Source: Sistotremastrum niveocremeum HHB9708
Taxonomy: Eukaryota > Basidiomycota > Agaricomycetes > Sistotremastrales > Sistotremastraceae
Direction: 5' to 3'
DNA length: 64,000 nt
Assembly: GCA_001630475.1 (NCBI GenBank)
Contig: KV419400.1
Span: 930,940-994,939 of the forward strand
The position numbers and the translations under genes were made by a program. Below are positions 37,283 through 50,313 of this stretch, piece by piece (position 1 is the stretch's first letter; the number at the start of each line of letters is the position of its first letter). The notes beneath the pieces were generated by a model. It had not been told where the DNA came from and made no database searches. It worked only from the letters and a program-made list of their open reading frames with translations.

Positions 37283-39127
37283 TCAAGTATCACGACCAAC
37301 CGATTTCAGTCTTTCTCGGAGACTATTAGCCAGTTCGCGTTTCATAAGTTTCAGCTTTCTCAGAGTCCGAAAGCTGAAAGAGATGTTATGATACCGATGT
37401 CCGAAGACTACCAACTGTAGGACTGACCCAAATAAAACCACTTCCGCCTTGGCCACGTTCAGCTTGTGCAGGTCCGCGCCCCTTCGCTCGAGCTCTGTGA
37501 TGAATGCTTGAAAATGCTAGTCCAAAGGTAAATTATCGCGTGCTGATAAGTTAATTCAGGTTCTGACCTGATTTTCGGTCCTTATATTTTTGGTTCAAAG
37601 TGCTTCGAGCTAGATGAGACTGATGGTCTCACCTGTAATGGCCCGACATTGGAGAAAGATCATATAACAGCCCAGCTTTGATTGTAAGATGACCGGCCGA
37701 AGAGATGGCGGCGCCACTAAGGAACGATGAGTGCTGGAAAGTTCCAGAATCCTTGATTCCGACGAAGATGTTCACTAGAAACTAAATTGAATACTGGTTG
37801 ATTTCTAAAGACGACTGACAGACTCCTTTTGTCCTAGAGAGACCATCAGTTATGCAGCGACCTATCATTACTAGTAAAACGCTGACGGCTACAAAGATCC
37901 ATTCAGCTTTCTTAGAACTCTTGAGCTGATCGTTTGCGGACTAATTTCGACTAGTCAATTCAATCCAGATTGGGTCGAAATGTGGAAGGGCACCCACAAT
38001 TGCCAGTGACATTGACGGGGTTCCACCATCCTCTTCAAAACTCGTCCGGCGCACATATGTCTTTCCCTCTCCGTCAGGACTATCAGCCACGGAGATTATG
38101 CCTTTTCCGTGGCCTGCATCCACCCATCGTGTTGAATCGGTGTCGACCAAGAGGTTTGCTCGAGCCCAACGAAAGAGACCTTTTTCGTCTATCTTGACGA
38201 GGTAATTGAGGCCTGCGCACGCTTCATCAATTCGTTCCTGTTTCTAGAGAATATCTGACTTACGTTGTTCACGGGAAAGATATCTGAGGACGTCGGTCAT
38301 TTTACTATAGCGCAACTCGATAATGACACGTACAAAATACGCTAGAAAAGGTTGTGGGAGGGAGAATCGAGTGTCGAAATAGATGCACACCTCTCTTTCC
38401 AGTTTCTCTCGAGGACATTCGGGCAAGTCTACTGCCTTGCCATCTCCGCGGTCCAGCCACTTGAAGAAATTATCTTTAGTATCTGTATTGGACCAGCATT
38501 TGTGGTAGAACTGTGTTATCAAGAGGTCAGCCGGATATGTACATAAGGCTGGCGCTTTGGGTGAAAATACCTTGAGATTTGACCCATAACGATGCTTTCT
38601 ATCTCCAAACGAGGTCAGTCCATCGTCTGCTGCAGAATGGCACACCTACGCATCGGTTAACTCAAGCCAGTGTTGAGTTTCTAGCACTTTCGAAATGAGC
38701 TGAGTTTGCTCTGTTGTATCCTTAGATCCATCTCGTGATCCTAGCCCCTCAGTCATAGCTACACCACGTTTCCAGCGGGATCGAACATCGTTCTTGCCCT
38801 GAGTTGCGGCAAGCCTTCCACGCTGAGGCGGCGGTATGTCAAGCAAACAAATTGCAATTGGACACCAAGACATACCGCGATTTCAGCATGTAAAATTGCA
38901 TCATCCCACCGCGTTTCAGAGCTCAGCTGCAATGAATAGGAGCTTTGGGTCCGCGATTGCCCAATGTATGGCCTAGCTACGTGTCGCCGCCAAGCAGATT
39001 GTATACGGCGAGCAGCCAAATCTAACTGGTTCGTCGAAGTTTCAGTTAAATTCTCGATTTGTGGTCCAGATGAGCCTGCTGTTTCCTGACGATGAACAGG
39101 CAGTTGGTTGATGTCGATAGCAGCCAT
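37283..39127 (-). CDS. IQ-motif (calmodulin-binding) protein of unknown function
   Basis: The start is MAAIDINQLPVHRQETAGSS. An IQ-like segment LAARRIQSAWRRHVARPYIG follows, a probable calmodulin-binding helix. The body has VLETQHWLELTD, then KHRYGSNLKV, NTDTKDNFFKWLDRGDGKAV, DLPECPREKLEREV, RYLSREQR and VDTDSTRWVDAGHGKGIISV. Several introns later it continues SSKKAEWIFVA, DSGAFQHSSFLSG and LYDLSPMSGHY, and ends in a basic helix (FRTLRKLKLMKRELA) with a stop at 37283. This is a conserved fungal architecture (IQ motif, then the W-L-D-x-G-E/D-G-K block and the SGAFQHSSFL and LSPMSGHY blocks), but I know no demonstrated function. A role in calcium/calmodulin signalling is inferred only from the IQ motif. 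Confidence 0.8.
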
Positions 39128-39456
39128 GACATCATGTGTTGCTGAAGCTTTGTTGCTAAATTTATCGGCTTCTCAAACACGGCTGTACTTTTACACAGGT
39201 GATGGGCATGGCGAGTTCATTAAATGCTGGATACAGAGTGTAGATCATAGATGCACTACAATGATGAGGAAAAAGAAAACGTGGTAGTAAAACAGTGATC
39301 AAATCAAGAGTGTGTTTGCAGGGTTGGCATGAATATGCCGGTGAAGACCTATTAGTTGGCAATCGCTCAGCGACGTGCCATGAGATGTGTGTGTATGCGA
39401 AAATCGTCCAAGATTATGAGATTTGCAAAGAGATCATCCGATGAGTGACGAAAAGA
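39128..39456. other. Intergenic region, MAPKKK 3' flank / IQ-gene promoter
   Basis: Two - strand genes are separated by about 330 nt. No gene, RNA or clear motif was seen. Confidence 0.4.
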
Positions 39457-42400
39457 TCAAGGAAGTCCCGTGAATACCCAATTATCAGGCAGTTCAAGAT
39501 ATTCATGGTAGCGTAGTTCAGTAGCCGTAGGTCGTTCCTTCGGATTGCTACACATGTATTATCAATAGATGTAAGAGATAAAGGCAAATGGACATACACG
39601 GCAAAGCATTTACTCCGGAAGTTTTCGCCCTGAAGAGTGAGTTCGACGCCCTCGGGGACGGGAGGGGCTTCTTGCCTTTCGCCCAGCTGGATAATGCGTG
39701 AGCATGCCACATAATATGACAGAGCTATTCACTGACTTTATAGACGACAGCTAGAAAATCGTCTTGATTCCAGGGACGGTGTCCGGCTAACATCTCCAGC
39801 CATAAGCAGCCCAAACTCCATATGTCTACTTTGGCGCTGTATCCTTCCTTGCGACTGTCCACTACCTCAGGCGCCATCCAGAAAACCGAACCCATCATCT
39901 GCGTATATGCGTCGTTCTCATAGATTTCGGCTAGAAAGAATTAAGCCTTGTTCTGAAATCATTTCAGAAATTACTCACAGCTACGCTTGGAAATGCCAAA
40001 GTCAGAAATGCGACAGATCCCGTGGGGATCAATCAGTATGTTGTCAGCCTTGAGATCCTACACATCGACAATGAGCACCTGTATTACAAAGGAGAGACGC
40101 ATCATGACGAACTCTATGGAGGATCCCCCGACCATGGAGATACTCCAGGCCAGCGAGAATCTGTGCGGTGAAAGACTTGACAACATCGGGGCGGAACTTC
40201 CCCAGCTTCCGAAGGCAGGAAGCAACCGAGCCACCGGGCACATACTCGAGAAAGCTTCGGCGACAGTTCAGCTAAGGAGTCCCGTCGATAACTGGGAACT
40301 TACATGCTAAGATGGTCGGCGGTCTCTTCTATACCTAAATATTGCACGATGTTGACATGATCAAGGTCCTTCAGGGTTTCACTCTCGGCCTTAAGAGCTT
40401 CCACGACGCTCTGCTGTCTCGAGTCTTCGCGGTCGCTCAAGGTTTTGGGCAATTCTACTTGCTTGACGGCCACGACTTCACCGGTGGTGGCGTTCATGGC
40501 AAGATACACGCGTCCATAAGTGCCTTTGCCAATGAGTTCGCCTTTCACCCATTTAAAGACCTCTGAAGAGAAAATTCAGATTATTGCAGGCAGCGAATGG
40601 AAACAACTTACGCTTCGACGGAGACGGCGGCACTGCCGGGACCGACGGCGAGGGCGATTCTGGGACTGACGTGGGTAAACCATCCGATCCATGCGAAGCG
40701 ATAACCTCTTCTACTTTGCTTCCCCACATTTTTGTACTTCTCCGACGGAGCGCGGTGGCTGAAGGTGTCTCCATCTGCGATTGACGCACGAGCGCTTTCT
40801 TCCGCTGACTGGCTACGACTCTGATTGACTTTTTGTGCTTGGCTTTGAGGTGAGCCCGGTCGTTCTCGCCAAGTGTGGCAGCATTGTCGTAAGCCGTCGG
40901 TGAAGAGCCGCCAGACGGCGCATCAATGACAGGCTTGTCAAGATCATGGTCGGGGAAGAATTTCTCGAGACGATCATACACAATTTCTGGCTGGGGACGC
41001 GTGACCCATGCTGCCGTGTCCTGATCACTGCCTTTCGTCCTCGGGCCTCTGCTGGCGGGCGGGGTAGGTGTTCCGTTTCCTGAATTGCCATTCGGTATGT
41101 TGGAAGTCTGCAAAGTAAGTGGAGGTCCACGTGCTTTGGAGATAGTTGATCGACGTTTGGCATTCATAGGTTTAGACCAGAGTGCGCCTGAGTCTTCAAG
41201 TTCCTCATCGTCGTCATCGTCGTACTCGTAGTCGTCATCGTTCTCCGTGTCCACGGGACTTAGTTGCAAAGTCGGTTCTACCACAATGGGTGTCGTGGGA
41301 GGAAGTGGAGGAGGCTCTCGAGGAACAGGAGGGAACATGATTGTACTTTCTGGATCGTGGTTGTCATGTTGCTTGTAATACTCGGCCAGATAGGCGTGAG
41401 TCTTAGAGAAGCTGTCATCTTCGTGTATTGGGAAGGATCGACTATTTGTTGGCGTTCGAGGCCGGATAGTCTGACCAGATGAGCTAGTCGCCGAAGTCCA
41501 GGCATCACCATCCGAATTGCGTGGATCGTCGACGTTGGGAGGCTCAAGGCCGTGCGGACTGATGGGAGCGGGAACATCGTGAAGAGGGGGGCGTTGAGCA
41601 TTTGAAGGGGTGACACCAATAGGTAATCGAGTGTCCGAATTGGATCGCGTTTCGTCACTCGGTTGTCTCACTCGAGGACCAACCAGACCAGACCGTGACG
41701 GAGGACCCAGATAGTCGGGCCGTAAAACAGACTGGTTATTAAGAGCTGAACTTCCTGAGCGATGTTGCATGCCTTCGCTTTCGTCATGTCGATGCCGCGT
41801 ATCCCTCGCAGAACGGGAAATACCGTGAGGGGAAGTGATGGGAATTCCAGATCTAACTTCTTCGTCCCACCTCCAGTTGCCCAAGCCGCCACTCCCAGGT
41901 GAATGAGCTTGCTGTTGAGGATAACCGTGATTGTTTGACCCATTGAGTACGGGGATCCCGGATTCATTCTGGGGTGAGACCAGAGGAGCGGCTTCTGGAG
42001 CGCGGCCATGAGGGTAAGGTGCGGCGGAATGTGCAAGACGACTATCGTTGTGCGATCGCGACAACTCTGGACGTCGCCTTGACAAAGTTGACTCGGAGGG
42101 AGGACTAGGAACATAACCAGGGAAGGGGCGTCCTAGGGGTCCAGATCCAGACGGGCGTTCATTTTCAGGACTATTGACGGGAGGTAGAGGTTTAGAGGCT
42201 GGATCGTCCCTGAAGTGACTCCGCAAGTCACCGACACTTTTCCACTTGTTTGGACCTGAGTTAAAAGTTTGCGGACTGAGAGCACTAGGAGGGCCAGCAG
42301 GAGCTTCTGATGAGGGTGGTTTATTATTGTTATCGGCGGGAGTATGGGTGTTGAGCCAACCCGCAGGTACTTGGCGGTGATCCGCCAGTGAGCGCATCTT

Positions 42401-44487
42401 GGGATCGCCGGCACCTGGGGGGAGAGGGCCGGGGGTCCATCGTGAACTCTGATACGGTGTTTGAACCGGAGCACCAGGACGCGACGTGCCAGCAGGGAGT
42501 AAAGAGGGAGGATGTTGTGGAGCGTGGCTAGTCCGAGGGCGAATCCCAGCCAGATTCGGATTGGACTGAGATGCTGTCGGTGAACCAACAGAAGCACCTG
42601 CGGTGGAGGGACGGGTGGAACGACTGGAACGACTGACTTGCGACACTGGCGTCTCGATGCTGATTAAATTTGGCCTAACTCTTGCAGCCTCCTGACGAGC
42701 CCTCTCTTGATCATCAGCGACATATCTACGTCTGGGTTGGATGGTTCCCTGTGAGTCCATCTCTTCCCGATCCCTTCTACGTTCGCGCATTCGCCCACTC
42801 ATCGGAGTCTCTCTTTCACTGACAGCCCGCCTGTCCATCTCAGTATCAGAGGGCCTTCTGCCATGCAATCGCGCGTTTGGATTGAGAGGATGAGAAGGGT
42901 CGTCATACCCACGAGATGGTGGAGATGTTGCGAGAGGGTTAGAGCTGCCACGTCTGTTTATGGTCAGGGGTGGAACCCCGAGACTTGGTAGCGTAGAGTT
43001 TTCGGAAGGTGAGGTGGTCTTTATGGGAGACGTGGGTCGATTCATTCGAGTCATTTGAGGGGAACTGGGTCGGCGGGTTCGATCAGAGGAGAATTCGGGG
43101 CTGGGAGCCTGCCTGTGTGAACGAGGGGTTTTGACAGGTGACGAAGAGGTGGGAACTGTTGGGTGAGGCCGATTGGGGTGCAACGTCGCAGAGGACCCCG
43201 GGTAATTTTGGAAATGAGTGGGTGACCTTGCAGACTGTCGCTCAGCAAGGGCGTCATCAGCTTCTGAAGATCCATCGTATCCGCCGGCAGAAAGGAGATC
43301 AACAGGCCGATCGCTGACCGACGAGATGCTGCCGTGATTGGAATGAGGGGAATGGGGTGGAGGGTGGTTGTTGGACCGAGATGGGTACTTGTTGACTTGC
43401 CATTTCGGAACGGGAGGGGGCGCGTAGTTAGGTGGCGGAGGTAGCGCCGAATTCTCCTTGACTAAGAATTTGGCGTCCTTGTTTTTGAGACATATATCGA
43501 AAAGCGCATCCTCGGAGAGTGGAGAACCAATTGCCTCCTGTCCGATTTCGGTCATGTAGATAGAATGTCGGTATTGTTCGTCATCGGTCACGAGTAACTG
43601 AATCCCAGACACAAGTGTCAGAACCAAGCCCGTAAAGAGATACCAATGTCACGAACCTTTGAGAATATTAGTTCCTTAATGACAATGCCGCTGGAGGCAA
43701 CGGTGATGTCCACCACTTGAAACGAATCACCATCTCGACTGACGAGAATGTTCCGCTTCGACGGACTGGACTCTGTGTTGGCCGTGGGTGAAGACCCGCT
43801 GAGGATGAGCGGTTGGATGGGTGACTGTGTACATTAATGATCAAGGCTGCTCTCATGGTCGTACAGATAACGGGAGCTTACAGTGTTCGGCCTATGTCCG
43901 TCCGTCGATCGAGGAGAGAAACCGATCCCGAGCTTCGGCTCGACAGTCATGGCGGCTCGAGTCGTAATACTCCTAGGAGTATCTCTGGAAGTCCTAGAGA
44001 TGGCGTTTATACCGTCTGGACTGCCTTGAGTGTCCGAAGCATCAATATTGACATCAGTGAATAGCCTGGGGGCTGCTGGGAGAGCCTGGCCGGGAGTGCT
44101 GGGCGGGGGAGTGGTATCTGGTGCTGGTGAAGATCTGGCACTGGAACCTGAAGCAGAGGCGGCAGTGCCTGCAGAGCCGGTGGAGGCGTGTGCCATATGG
44201 AAAGAGCCGTTTGAAGACAGAGGTGTGATAGCGGGCCCGCTGGTCGACGGAGAGTGATCTGGCAGCGGGGGCGGGGGCGGTACATGGGGGAACGAGTTGG
44301 TGGGGAAATACTGGTAGTTGGACTGCTGGTAGTGGCTTGGAGGCGGTCGAGCATTATTATTGCCTTCGTCAGAATCAGTGTCTGGATCCGGGTTGGCGAT
44401 GGTCATGAAGGGACGGCGAATTCGCTGCATCTCGCTATGATAACGAGTTTGCTCTCTCTGGCTGACTGACGAGACAGAGCTAGCCAT
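39457..44487 (-). CDS. BCK1: MAP kinase kinase kinase, Bck1/Mkh1-type (cell-wall integrity pathway)
   Basis: Bck1 is the MAPKKK between protein kinase C and the Mkk/Slt2 kinases. The ATG at 44487 opens MASSVSSVSQREQTRYHSEM. More than 1,000 residues of Pro/Ser/Arg-rich, disordered sequence follow. Embedded in this is a conserved N-terminal block (VDITVASSGIVIKE, DEQYRHSIYMTEIG, LFDICLKNKDAKFLVKENS). The C-terminal kinase domain has the glycine loop IGKGTYGRVYLAMN, the lysine in VVAVKQVELP, the EYVPGGSVASCLRKLGKFRP segment, HRDLKADNILID, ISDFGISKR, GSVFWMAPEVV and VDIWSLGCLWLEMLAGHRPW. The end is ELPDNWVFTGLP. All kinase motifs are intact. The product is near 1,550-1,600 residues, usual for Bck1. 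Bck1 is preferred over Ste11 because no SAM or RA domain is seen. Confidence 0.87.
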
Positions 44488-44801
44488 CGCCGGCCGACGG
44501 GAGCGAGAGCAGGGGAGACGAGGAGGAGGCGGGGTGTGGCGGAGTTGGGAGGAGAGCAAGCTGTAGCTGGGAAGCTGCGCGACAAGCTCAACCCAGATAT
44601 TCGCGCTCGATATTCATTTCGAATTATTTTATTGATTTCGACAACGTGGAATAGAGCTCGTGCCCTCGAGGCCCAACTAAGCTGAATAGAACTAACACAT
44701 GCACTCAAGGGCAGAACACGAACGGCAGCGTTTTCTCTGAGAAAACATTACCAGCCACGCGCACCGTCCATACCAACCATATCGAGCTGCACCACACTCC
44801 G
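44488..44801. other. Intergenic region, Gid8 3' flank / MAPKKK promoter
   Basis: A 314-nt spacer between two - strand genes. Only short open frames without recognisable products were seen. Confidence 0.4.
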
Positions 44802-46045
44802 TCACTCGACAATGTCCATCCCGCTATGTCGGACGTCAGCTGCCTCGCTCTCCCTGCCATCCACTGGTTCGCGCATCGTATCTTCTGGTCGCTTCTGCAT
44901 CATTCCCGGATACAGATCAAGCTAATCCATAACAACAGCCATCACATCAGCAAATCTTGTTCCGAGAAGCAAGATGCCCTCACCTTGGGAAATTCTGCTC
45001 GTTCCGACAACATCGACTCCCCCCAAACCAGTAAGCGTGTAAGCCCCATGAGTTTCGCTTCTTTGCCCTGGCTAAGGCTCTCAAGAATTGCCGTGTTCAG
45101 TTCGGTCGCCGTCTTCATCCGCTGGGCCGGCTGCAGCAAATCCGCAATCTCCGACGGCGCGCCCCCCGCGGCGCTCGGGCTCTGCGTCGGGTCGAAAGCC
45201 AATAGTGCCATTGTACGTTCAAGCTCGTTTAGGAATTCGGGATTTTCTTCGCCACGGGGTGCGAGTTCTTCTTGAGCAAATTGCAGGGCGTCAGATATTC
45301 GACCTTGACGTATTAATTCAATCAGCCGTTGTTGGTGCAAGTGAAAATATAGTTGTGGATTTGTATCAAGGATCTGTACGAACCGACGATCAACATCATA
45401 CTCGACGGTACAGGCATAACAGGAAAGAAAAAGAAAAATCATATTGAAGACTGAAGTTTTGGTGTTATGTATCCGCATCGACTCGAAGAGTCTCAGCGTG
45501 GTGCATGAAACGTTTTAATCCTTTGGACAAGACAGCTCTGCGAAAGTAATGGAGAGGTACTCACTTCCGGGTTCAGGTCGTTCACTTTCTCAATTGCTTC
45601 GCGAAGATCACCTCGTTGAACAGCATCCTTGATCGACAACCGACTCTCAATGGCATCAAAGTCTATAGGTGGTGTGTCTTGAAGATCGGCCTCCTGTGAA
45701 AACTCCTCCGCTGCAGATTTGTAACCCTCGATGACCAGATATTCCATGATGAGGCGGTTCAAATCCCTGTGCACGCGTCAACATCATGAAGCAACACGGT
45801 AACGTTCAAGAAAAGTGTCAGATAATACATGCGATTATCAGGACTCATCAAGGATCAGAGAGATTCCCAATGATAGTTTCTCATCTTGGAGAGAACAGAA
45901 TATCAAAGACAAAGACTCACGATTTTGATACCTGCACATCGCGCAGTCTCCCGTCCCACTCGCTCTGAGTTATCGTGGATTTCGAAGGCTTGGGCACATG
46001 TCAACAGCCACAGTGAAGAACATGTAGGCCGAGGACACTGACCAT
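44802..46045 (-). CDS. GID8: GID/CTLH ubiquitin ligase subunit Gid8
   Basis: Gid8 (human TWA1) is a scaffold subunit of the GID/CTLH E3 ligase. The start codon (46043-46045) is followed directly by an intron (GTCAGT, branch GTTGACAT, acceptor CCCAAG). The next exon reads PSKSTITQSEWDGRLRDVQV and, after a second intron, DLNRLIMEYLVIEGYKSAAE (LisH). CTLH follows: LSIKDAVQRGDLREAIEKVN. CRA follows: DTNPQLYFHLHQQRLIELIR, DALQFAQEELAPRGEENPEF and ERTMALLAFDP. A final intron leads to LDLYPGMMQKRPE and an end at GMDIVE. The domain order LisH-CTLH-CRA and the size (about 260 residues) match Gid8. The start is supported because only this splice removes an in-frame stop. Confidence 0.9.
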
Positions 46046-46164
46046 AGTGTAGACGAACAAGGGAGTGTGTGGATTCTTATAGGGCGGAGTTGAGGGCAGG
46101 CTTTTTGAGCGCAGCGGAGTTCAAATCACAAACGTAAGTCATTACAGAAGAAACGATGAATATG

Positions 46165-48235
46165 CTACAATGAGGGAGACGTGTGGTAACAAAGTCCATA
46201 GCTATCATAAAGTCCAAAATGCAAAAGATATCCATGAGTTGATAGGTCATTAGATGGTACCACTTGACGAGGTGATATTGATTCCGGTGCTGTATGTGCA
46301 ACATCAGACATCAGGTTATGTGAAATCATAAGCCCATACCCTTGACAGTGATTGTTTGCACTTGTAGGGAAACAAGACAAGTAACGACACCCAGAGCATG
46401 CTTTGAGGACGTATTGCAGTCAGTGGCGCATACAGCAGAAAAATGGGAGCCCTCCGTACCAGAATAAGGATTGCCAGTGTAGAAATTACGGATCAAGATC
46501 ACAAACATGACTATTGCCACTGGAATTGTTGCAATTCTGAACGCCCACATAATCGACTTGTGACGTCTTGATGTGCTTATTACTGGATATAACGTCGTTG
46601 CAACGAGAAGGCCCATGAAGAATCCGCCGAGATGAGCTGTGCGAGTGGTCAGATAGGGATACAATTGAGAAAGATAATCTGCTGTTTACCGAAGTTGTCC
46701 ACACCCGGTATGTAGCCAAGGCCGATACCGACAATGAGCTCAATGATCAGAAGCACGAGCTGAAAGCACTGGTTAGCGTGATGGCTGAGTAAAGACCGGC
46801 GAACCTACTTGTCGTACTGGCCGATACTTGTATTTCCAATGCGCAAAGAGATCTATCCAGGTCACAGCGACTGTACCAAAAATTGCGCCTGATGCTCCAA
46901 CTGAAGGTGCGCCTACCAGAGCAAAATTGCCTCCGAGAACATTTCTGGTAGAGTGTCAATAGTAGCCTCCGGACCTGGCAGCAACTCACCCGAAAATGCC
47001 CGCGGAGAAGTACAAGATCAGGAAGCCCGCAGACCCCATTTCTCTTTCGACCTAGAGAAAACCCTTAGTACGGCTCGCTCCTGATTTCGAACAGGGAACT
47101 GACCTGAGCGGACACCGTTAATTGAGCCAGCATATTCAATAATATGTGAACAAGGCCCGCATGTATGAATATAGGGGTGATGAAACTGCAGGTTGCGTAA
47201 GTCAAGCAAGACCGAGTTGTGCTGCAGAATGACATACCGAAACCATTGGTTGGGATTACCACCGTGAAAACCACCGAATCCACACACTTCCTCTAAGGAA
47301 CAAAGAATAGTTGGAGGGTTCGCGGTGTTATTTAGACATCCAAACTGAATGTCTAATGGAATGCCTTCGACGACTTTCATGCAAGCTGGATACCGTGCAC
47401 CTGGAATGGATTTAGATTTGGGAGAATCTAGGAGTCGCGATTCGTAGGACACACACCGAAATTGACCAATGCCGTCTCAGAGGGACCAAGCATAGGGTTG
47501 ACAACAGGATGGAAGGATATAGGAGTGCCTTGTTCCTGAGCATTCCGCACAAGTTCGAATATCATGACCGCAACCATGGCCACTGTCAGAGTCCATACTG
47601 TGCCCAAACGTCAGTTCTGGGGACATGCGTAGACCACGATAGCTCACCTGCATATGGATACTTCTGACGTCCGATGCCACGAATTTTGTCCTGTACTCGT
47701 TGCTCGAGAGGATAACGTGGAGTCTTGTCGCGTGTCTGAGGCGTTTCCTGTATTGGATCTGCATAGTCTGAGGGATACCATGTTCAGAACTGCCCTTTCA
47801 GAAGAATAAACTCAAACACCAACCGAATTTCGCGAAGCCGGATTTTGGACGCGCTGGATCATCGTCTGTCCCGCTGATTTTAGCAGCATTGTCGACCAGC
47901 GATGCACTGGAGCTCTCAATGTCTGGATGTTTATGAGCTGCATATGGATCGTAGTAATCTCCTTCGTCATAGACAGGCTCGGTAGTGCCAGCAGTCACGC
48001 TGGGAGTGATGCCATATCCGTCGGGCCTCTGATCCAGCTCGCCCTTTGAGTGACCGGCGTATTCAAAAGAATCGTCGCGCTGGCGAGACTCGACAACCGA
48101 GTTTGGGTCATTCACCAAAGTTTTCGAAGATTGACCAAAGGGCTGAGGCTCAGAATTATAATTATCTTCGTAGATCCCGGAGTATGTCGAATTGTCTGAG
48201 CGCTCTCTCCCTTTGGGCTGCGACCTCAACGACAT
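46165..48235 (-). CDS. Rhomboid-family intramembrane serine protease
   Basis: This polytopic protease cleaves within the membrane. A long cytosolic N-terminus (MSLRSQPKGRERSDNSTYSG onward, acidic and Ser-rich) precedes a helix YAVWTLTVAMVAVMIFELVR. A lumenal loop rich in Cys follows (ARYPACMKVVEGIPLDIQF and GCLNNTANP). The catalytic core shows PNQWFRFITPIFIHAGLVHI with the conserved HxxxN of helix 2, the serine motif GASGAIFGTVAVTW, and the helix 6 histidine in NFAHLGGFFMGLL. The Cys-rich tail reads ACSGCRYLSCFPTSANNHC. The catalytic dyad (Ser in GASG, His in FAHLGG) is intact. It resembles the Rbd-type Golgi/ER rhomboids of fungi. The exact stop is less sure because the tail frame stays open to 46165. 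Confidence 0.9.
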
Positions 48236-48471
48236 ACTGAGAATAATGGATTCAGAAGGATAAGGGTTCGACGGTTGTCAGAAGAGAACAGGGTTTTATC
48301 GTACAGGCGGTTTCCAAGCGGCAACTTGAGGCGATGAGCATAGCACTACGCGCCAAGCTCGCTGCAGCCGAAGCTAACTCAAGAACGTCATCAAGCGCAG
48401 CACAACCCTGTTTTCATTTCGCGTGTATGATACATCTACAACCCTTTCGGCGCCGCAACTACACCAAGTTG

Positions 48472-50131
48472 TTAACTTATGTCAAGACCTTCACTTTCAT
48501 GCCATCGCCCAAGTAATTGATTGCTTGGCTGCCCAAAAGGGTCGAGAACTTTCTTGGCCGTCGCAATACCAGCCACTGGGAGTGTATTTGGATCAAGTAA
48601 ACCAACCTGTAGATGCATCCTTGTCAGAAAGAGAAACCCAGAGGTCATGTCCGAACTCAAAACGCACTTGTACGAGGACTGACGCTTGGTCCCAATACCT
48701 GAATGCCAAAAAATGTCAATGCCCGTATGGTTGCTGATGACGGGACCATTGGAACGTACAGGTGCCTATGCGAGATGAGTATGGACCAGAAATGATTAAA
48801 AACCAGAACGTACTCGAAAGTCAATTTATCACCTCGGAAGGCCACTACACCAACAAGTGGGATTTCTATTTTCTTCCCAGTGGGCTGCACGCCAGGCAGT
48901 AGCCAGTCAATCTCGTTGGTATGCGTACAACAGAAGATCATTTCCTCCACTAATCGATCGGCACCGACTGGTCAAGCATGAAACCAGCTGGTCAGTATAG
49001 AAGGAACATCGTGAGTTACGCCATACCTGTGCGGGAAATGGTGACAAGGTCGGTATCAGGAGGAGAACCCTAAAAGAGTATAAAATCAACATCAAGTCTT
49101 CGGTACAGCCATTGAATGGTATCACATCTATGAAATGATACTGCATCTGTCAGAATGACGCCAAAAGAAGCAAATAGAATGAGTACTTTATAGAATCTGG
49201 ACAATTCTTCAAATCCCATCCCTCCGATCATAGTAGGCACATGGTTCACATACGGAGTGGATACCTTAGCAAGTCAGCGACACTGATGGTGTGAAACCGA
49301 TGGCTTGCCCACCATGGTAGCCATGGTTTTGCTTGAGGATCGTTCTGCGAACTCGTAGAAAGTGTGCCTCTCCCATAACTTCTCGAGATCGAACCAAGGT
49401 CCCAAGTAGGTTCTCAAGTGTCTCAGCGATCTTGTGTATGACAATCCGACTGCCGAACGAAGAGCTGGGTCAATCGGCGGGCCATTCAACGTTACTCCTT
49501 TGATGAGCGCAGGGGGCCTGACCGAGAGAGCGAAAGGAGGATCAACAGAAACCTTCGGGTAAACCGAGACAGAAACCAATGGTCCACTGGGATTGGCTTC
49601 AGCAGATTCATCGTGTGGAGTGGGCAGAAGGGAGGCATGAAGGCTTTCTTGGCTAAAAGCCAGGTGGTACAGCGTCCTGATTCATATCAGCAAGGTATAA
49701 TATCCCAGTATGGGAATGAGCGAACGGAATCAGGTTTCCTGTTGCTGATTTCCAGGCAAGCTCTTCGCCAGTTTCGTAGTCCGGAGTATAATGAACCACC
49801 GCTTTAGTTGCGTATTGCTCTACTAGGTACTTGAGATGTTCAGAGATGTTCTTGGTGAGCCCATATGTGACAACTCCAACCGGTGATCCGTCTGCCAGCC
49901 TGTGTCGGATAGATGCAATATCGTTAGGGAATCCAATGTCAGAACGTAGCACCAGAACGTTATAGCCTTCCTGAGCATACTATGGGAAGCTTTAGATGCA
50001 TCTTGTGTAGAAGCAGTGTATCGAGGTACCTGGATGGATATGCCCTGATCAACATAGGCGCTGTGCAGAACGATGATCAGATTGGGAGGTGTCTTCACAC
50101 TAGAGACCTGGTTTGCATGATAGAGAGACAT
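48472..50131 (-). CDS. Dienelactone hydrolase-like + SnoaL-like fusion protein
   Basis: The N-terminal part (MSLYHANQVSSVKTPPNLII, YNVLVLRSDIGFPNDIASIR, PVGVVTYGLT and KAVVHYTPDYETGEELAW) looks like the alpha/beta domain of dienelactone hydrolases, but no standard nucleophile-Cys motif was found. The middle includes LRHLRTYLGPWFDLEKLWER and HTFYEFAERSSSKTMATMV, then YVNHVPTMIGGMGFEELSRF. The C-terminal part (VEEMIFCCTHTNEIDWLLPG, IPLVGVVAFRGDKLTFEHI, YWDQASVLVQVGLLDPNTLP) is a SnoaL/NTF2-like fold. Such fusions recur in fungi, usually labelled carboxymethylenebutenolidase. The substrate is unknown. Multiple introns are present and the stop is at 48472. Confidence 0.72.
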
Positions 50132-50313
50132 GGTGTACGTCGTGTGAGTACATCTACATGGCGAGGGTGCTTATCAACTAGTGTCCGAGGAGATGCGAAA
50201 TGTTATTATACAGCGTGAGAACTATGCTAGAAAACAAGATAGCGATGCGAATGTCAGATTTATGAAAGGAAGATTCAAGAACGGCAAAGTCTCTAGAGAG
50301 TTCAGGAGCACCT

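Noticed and set aside
48334-48737. + strand open frames antisense to the end of the hydrolase/SnoaL gene
   Set aside because: The - strand reading matches the family (VGLLDPNTLPVAG, PSNQLL), so the + strand frames are shadows.
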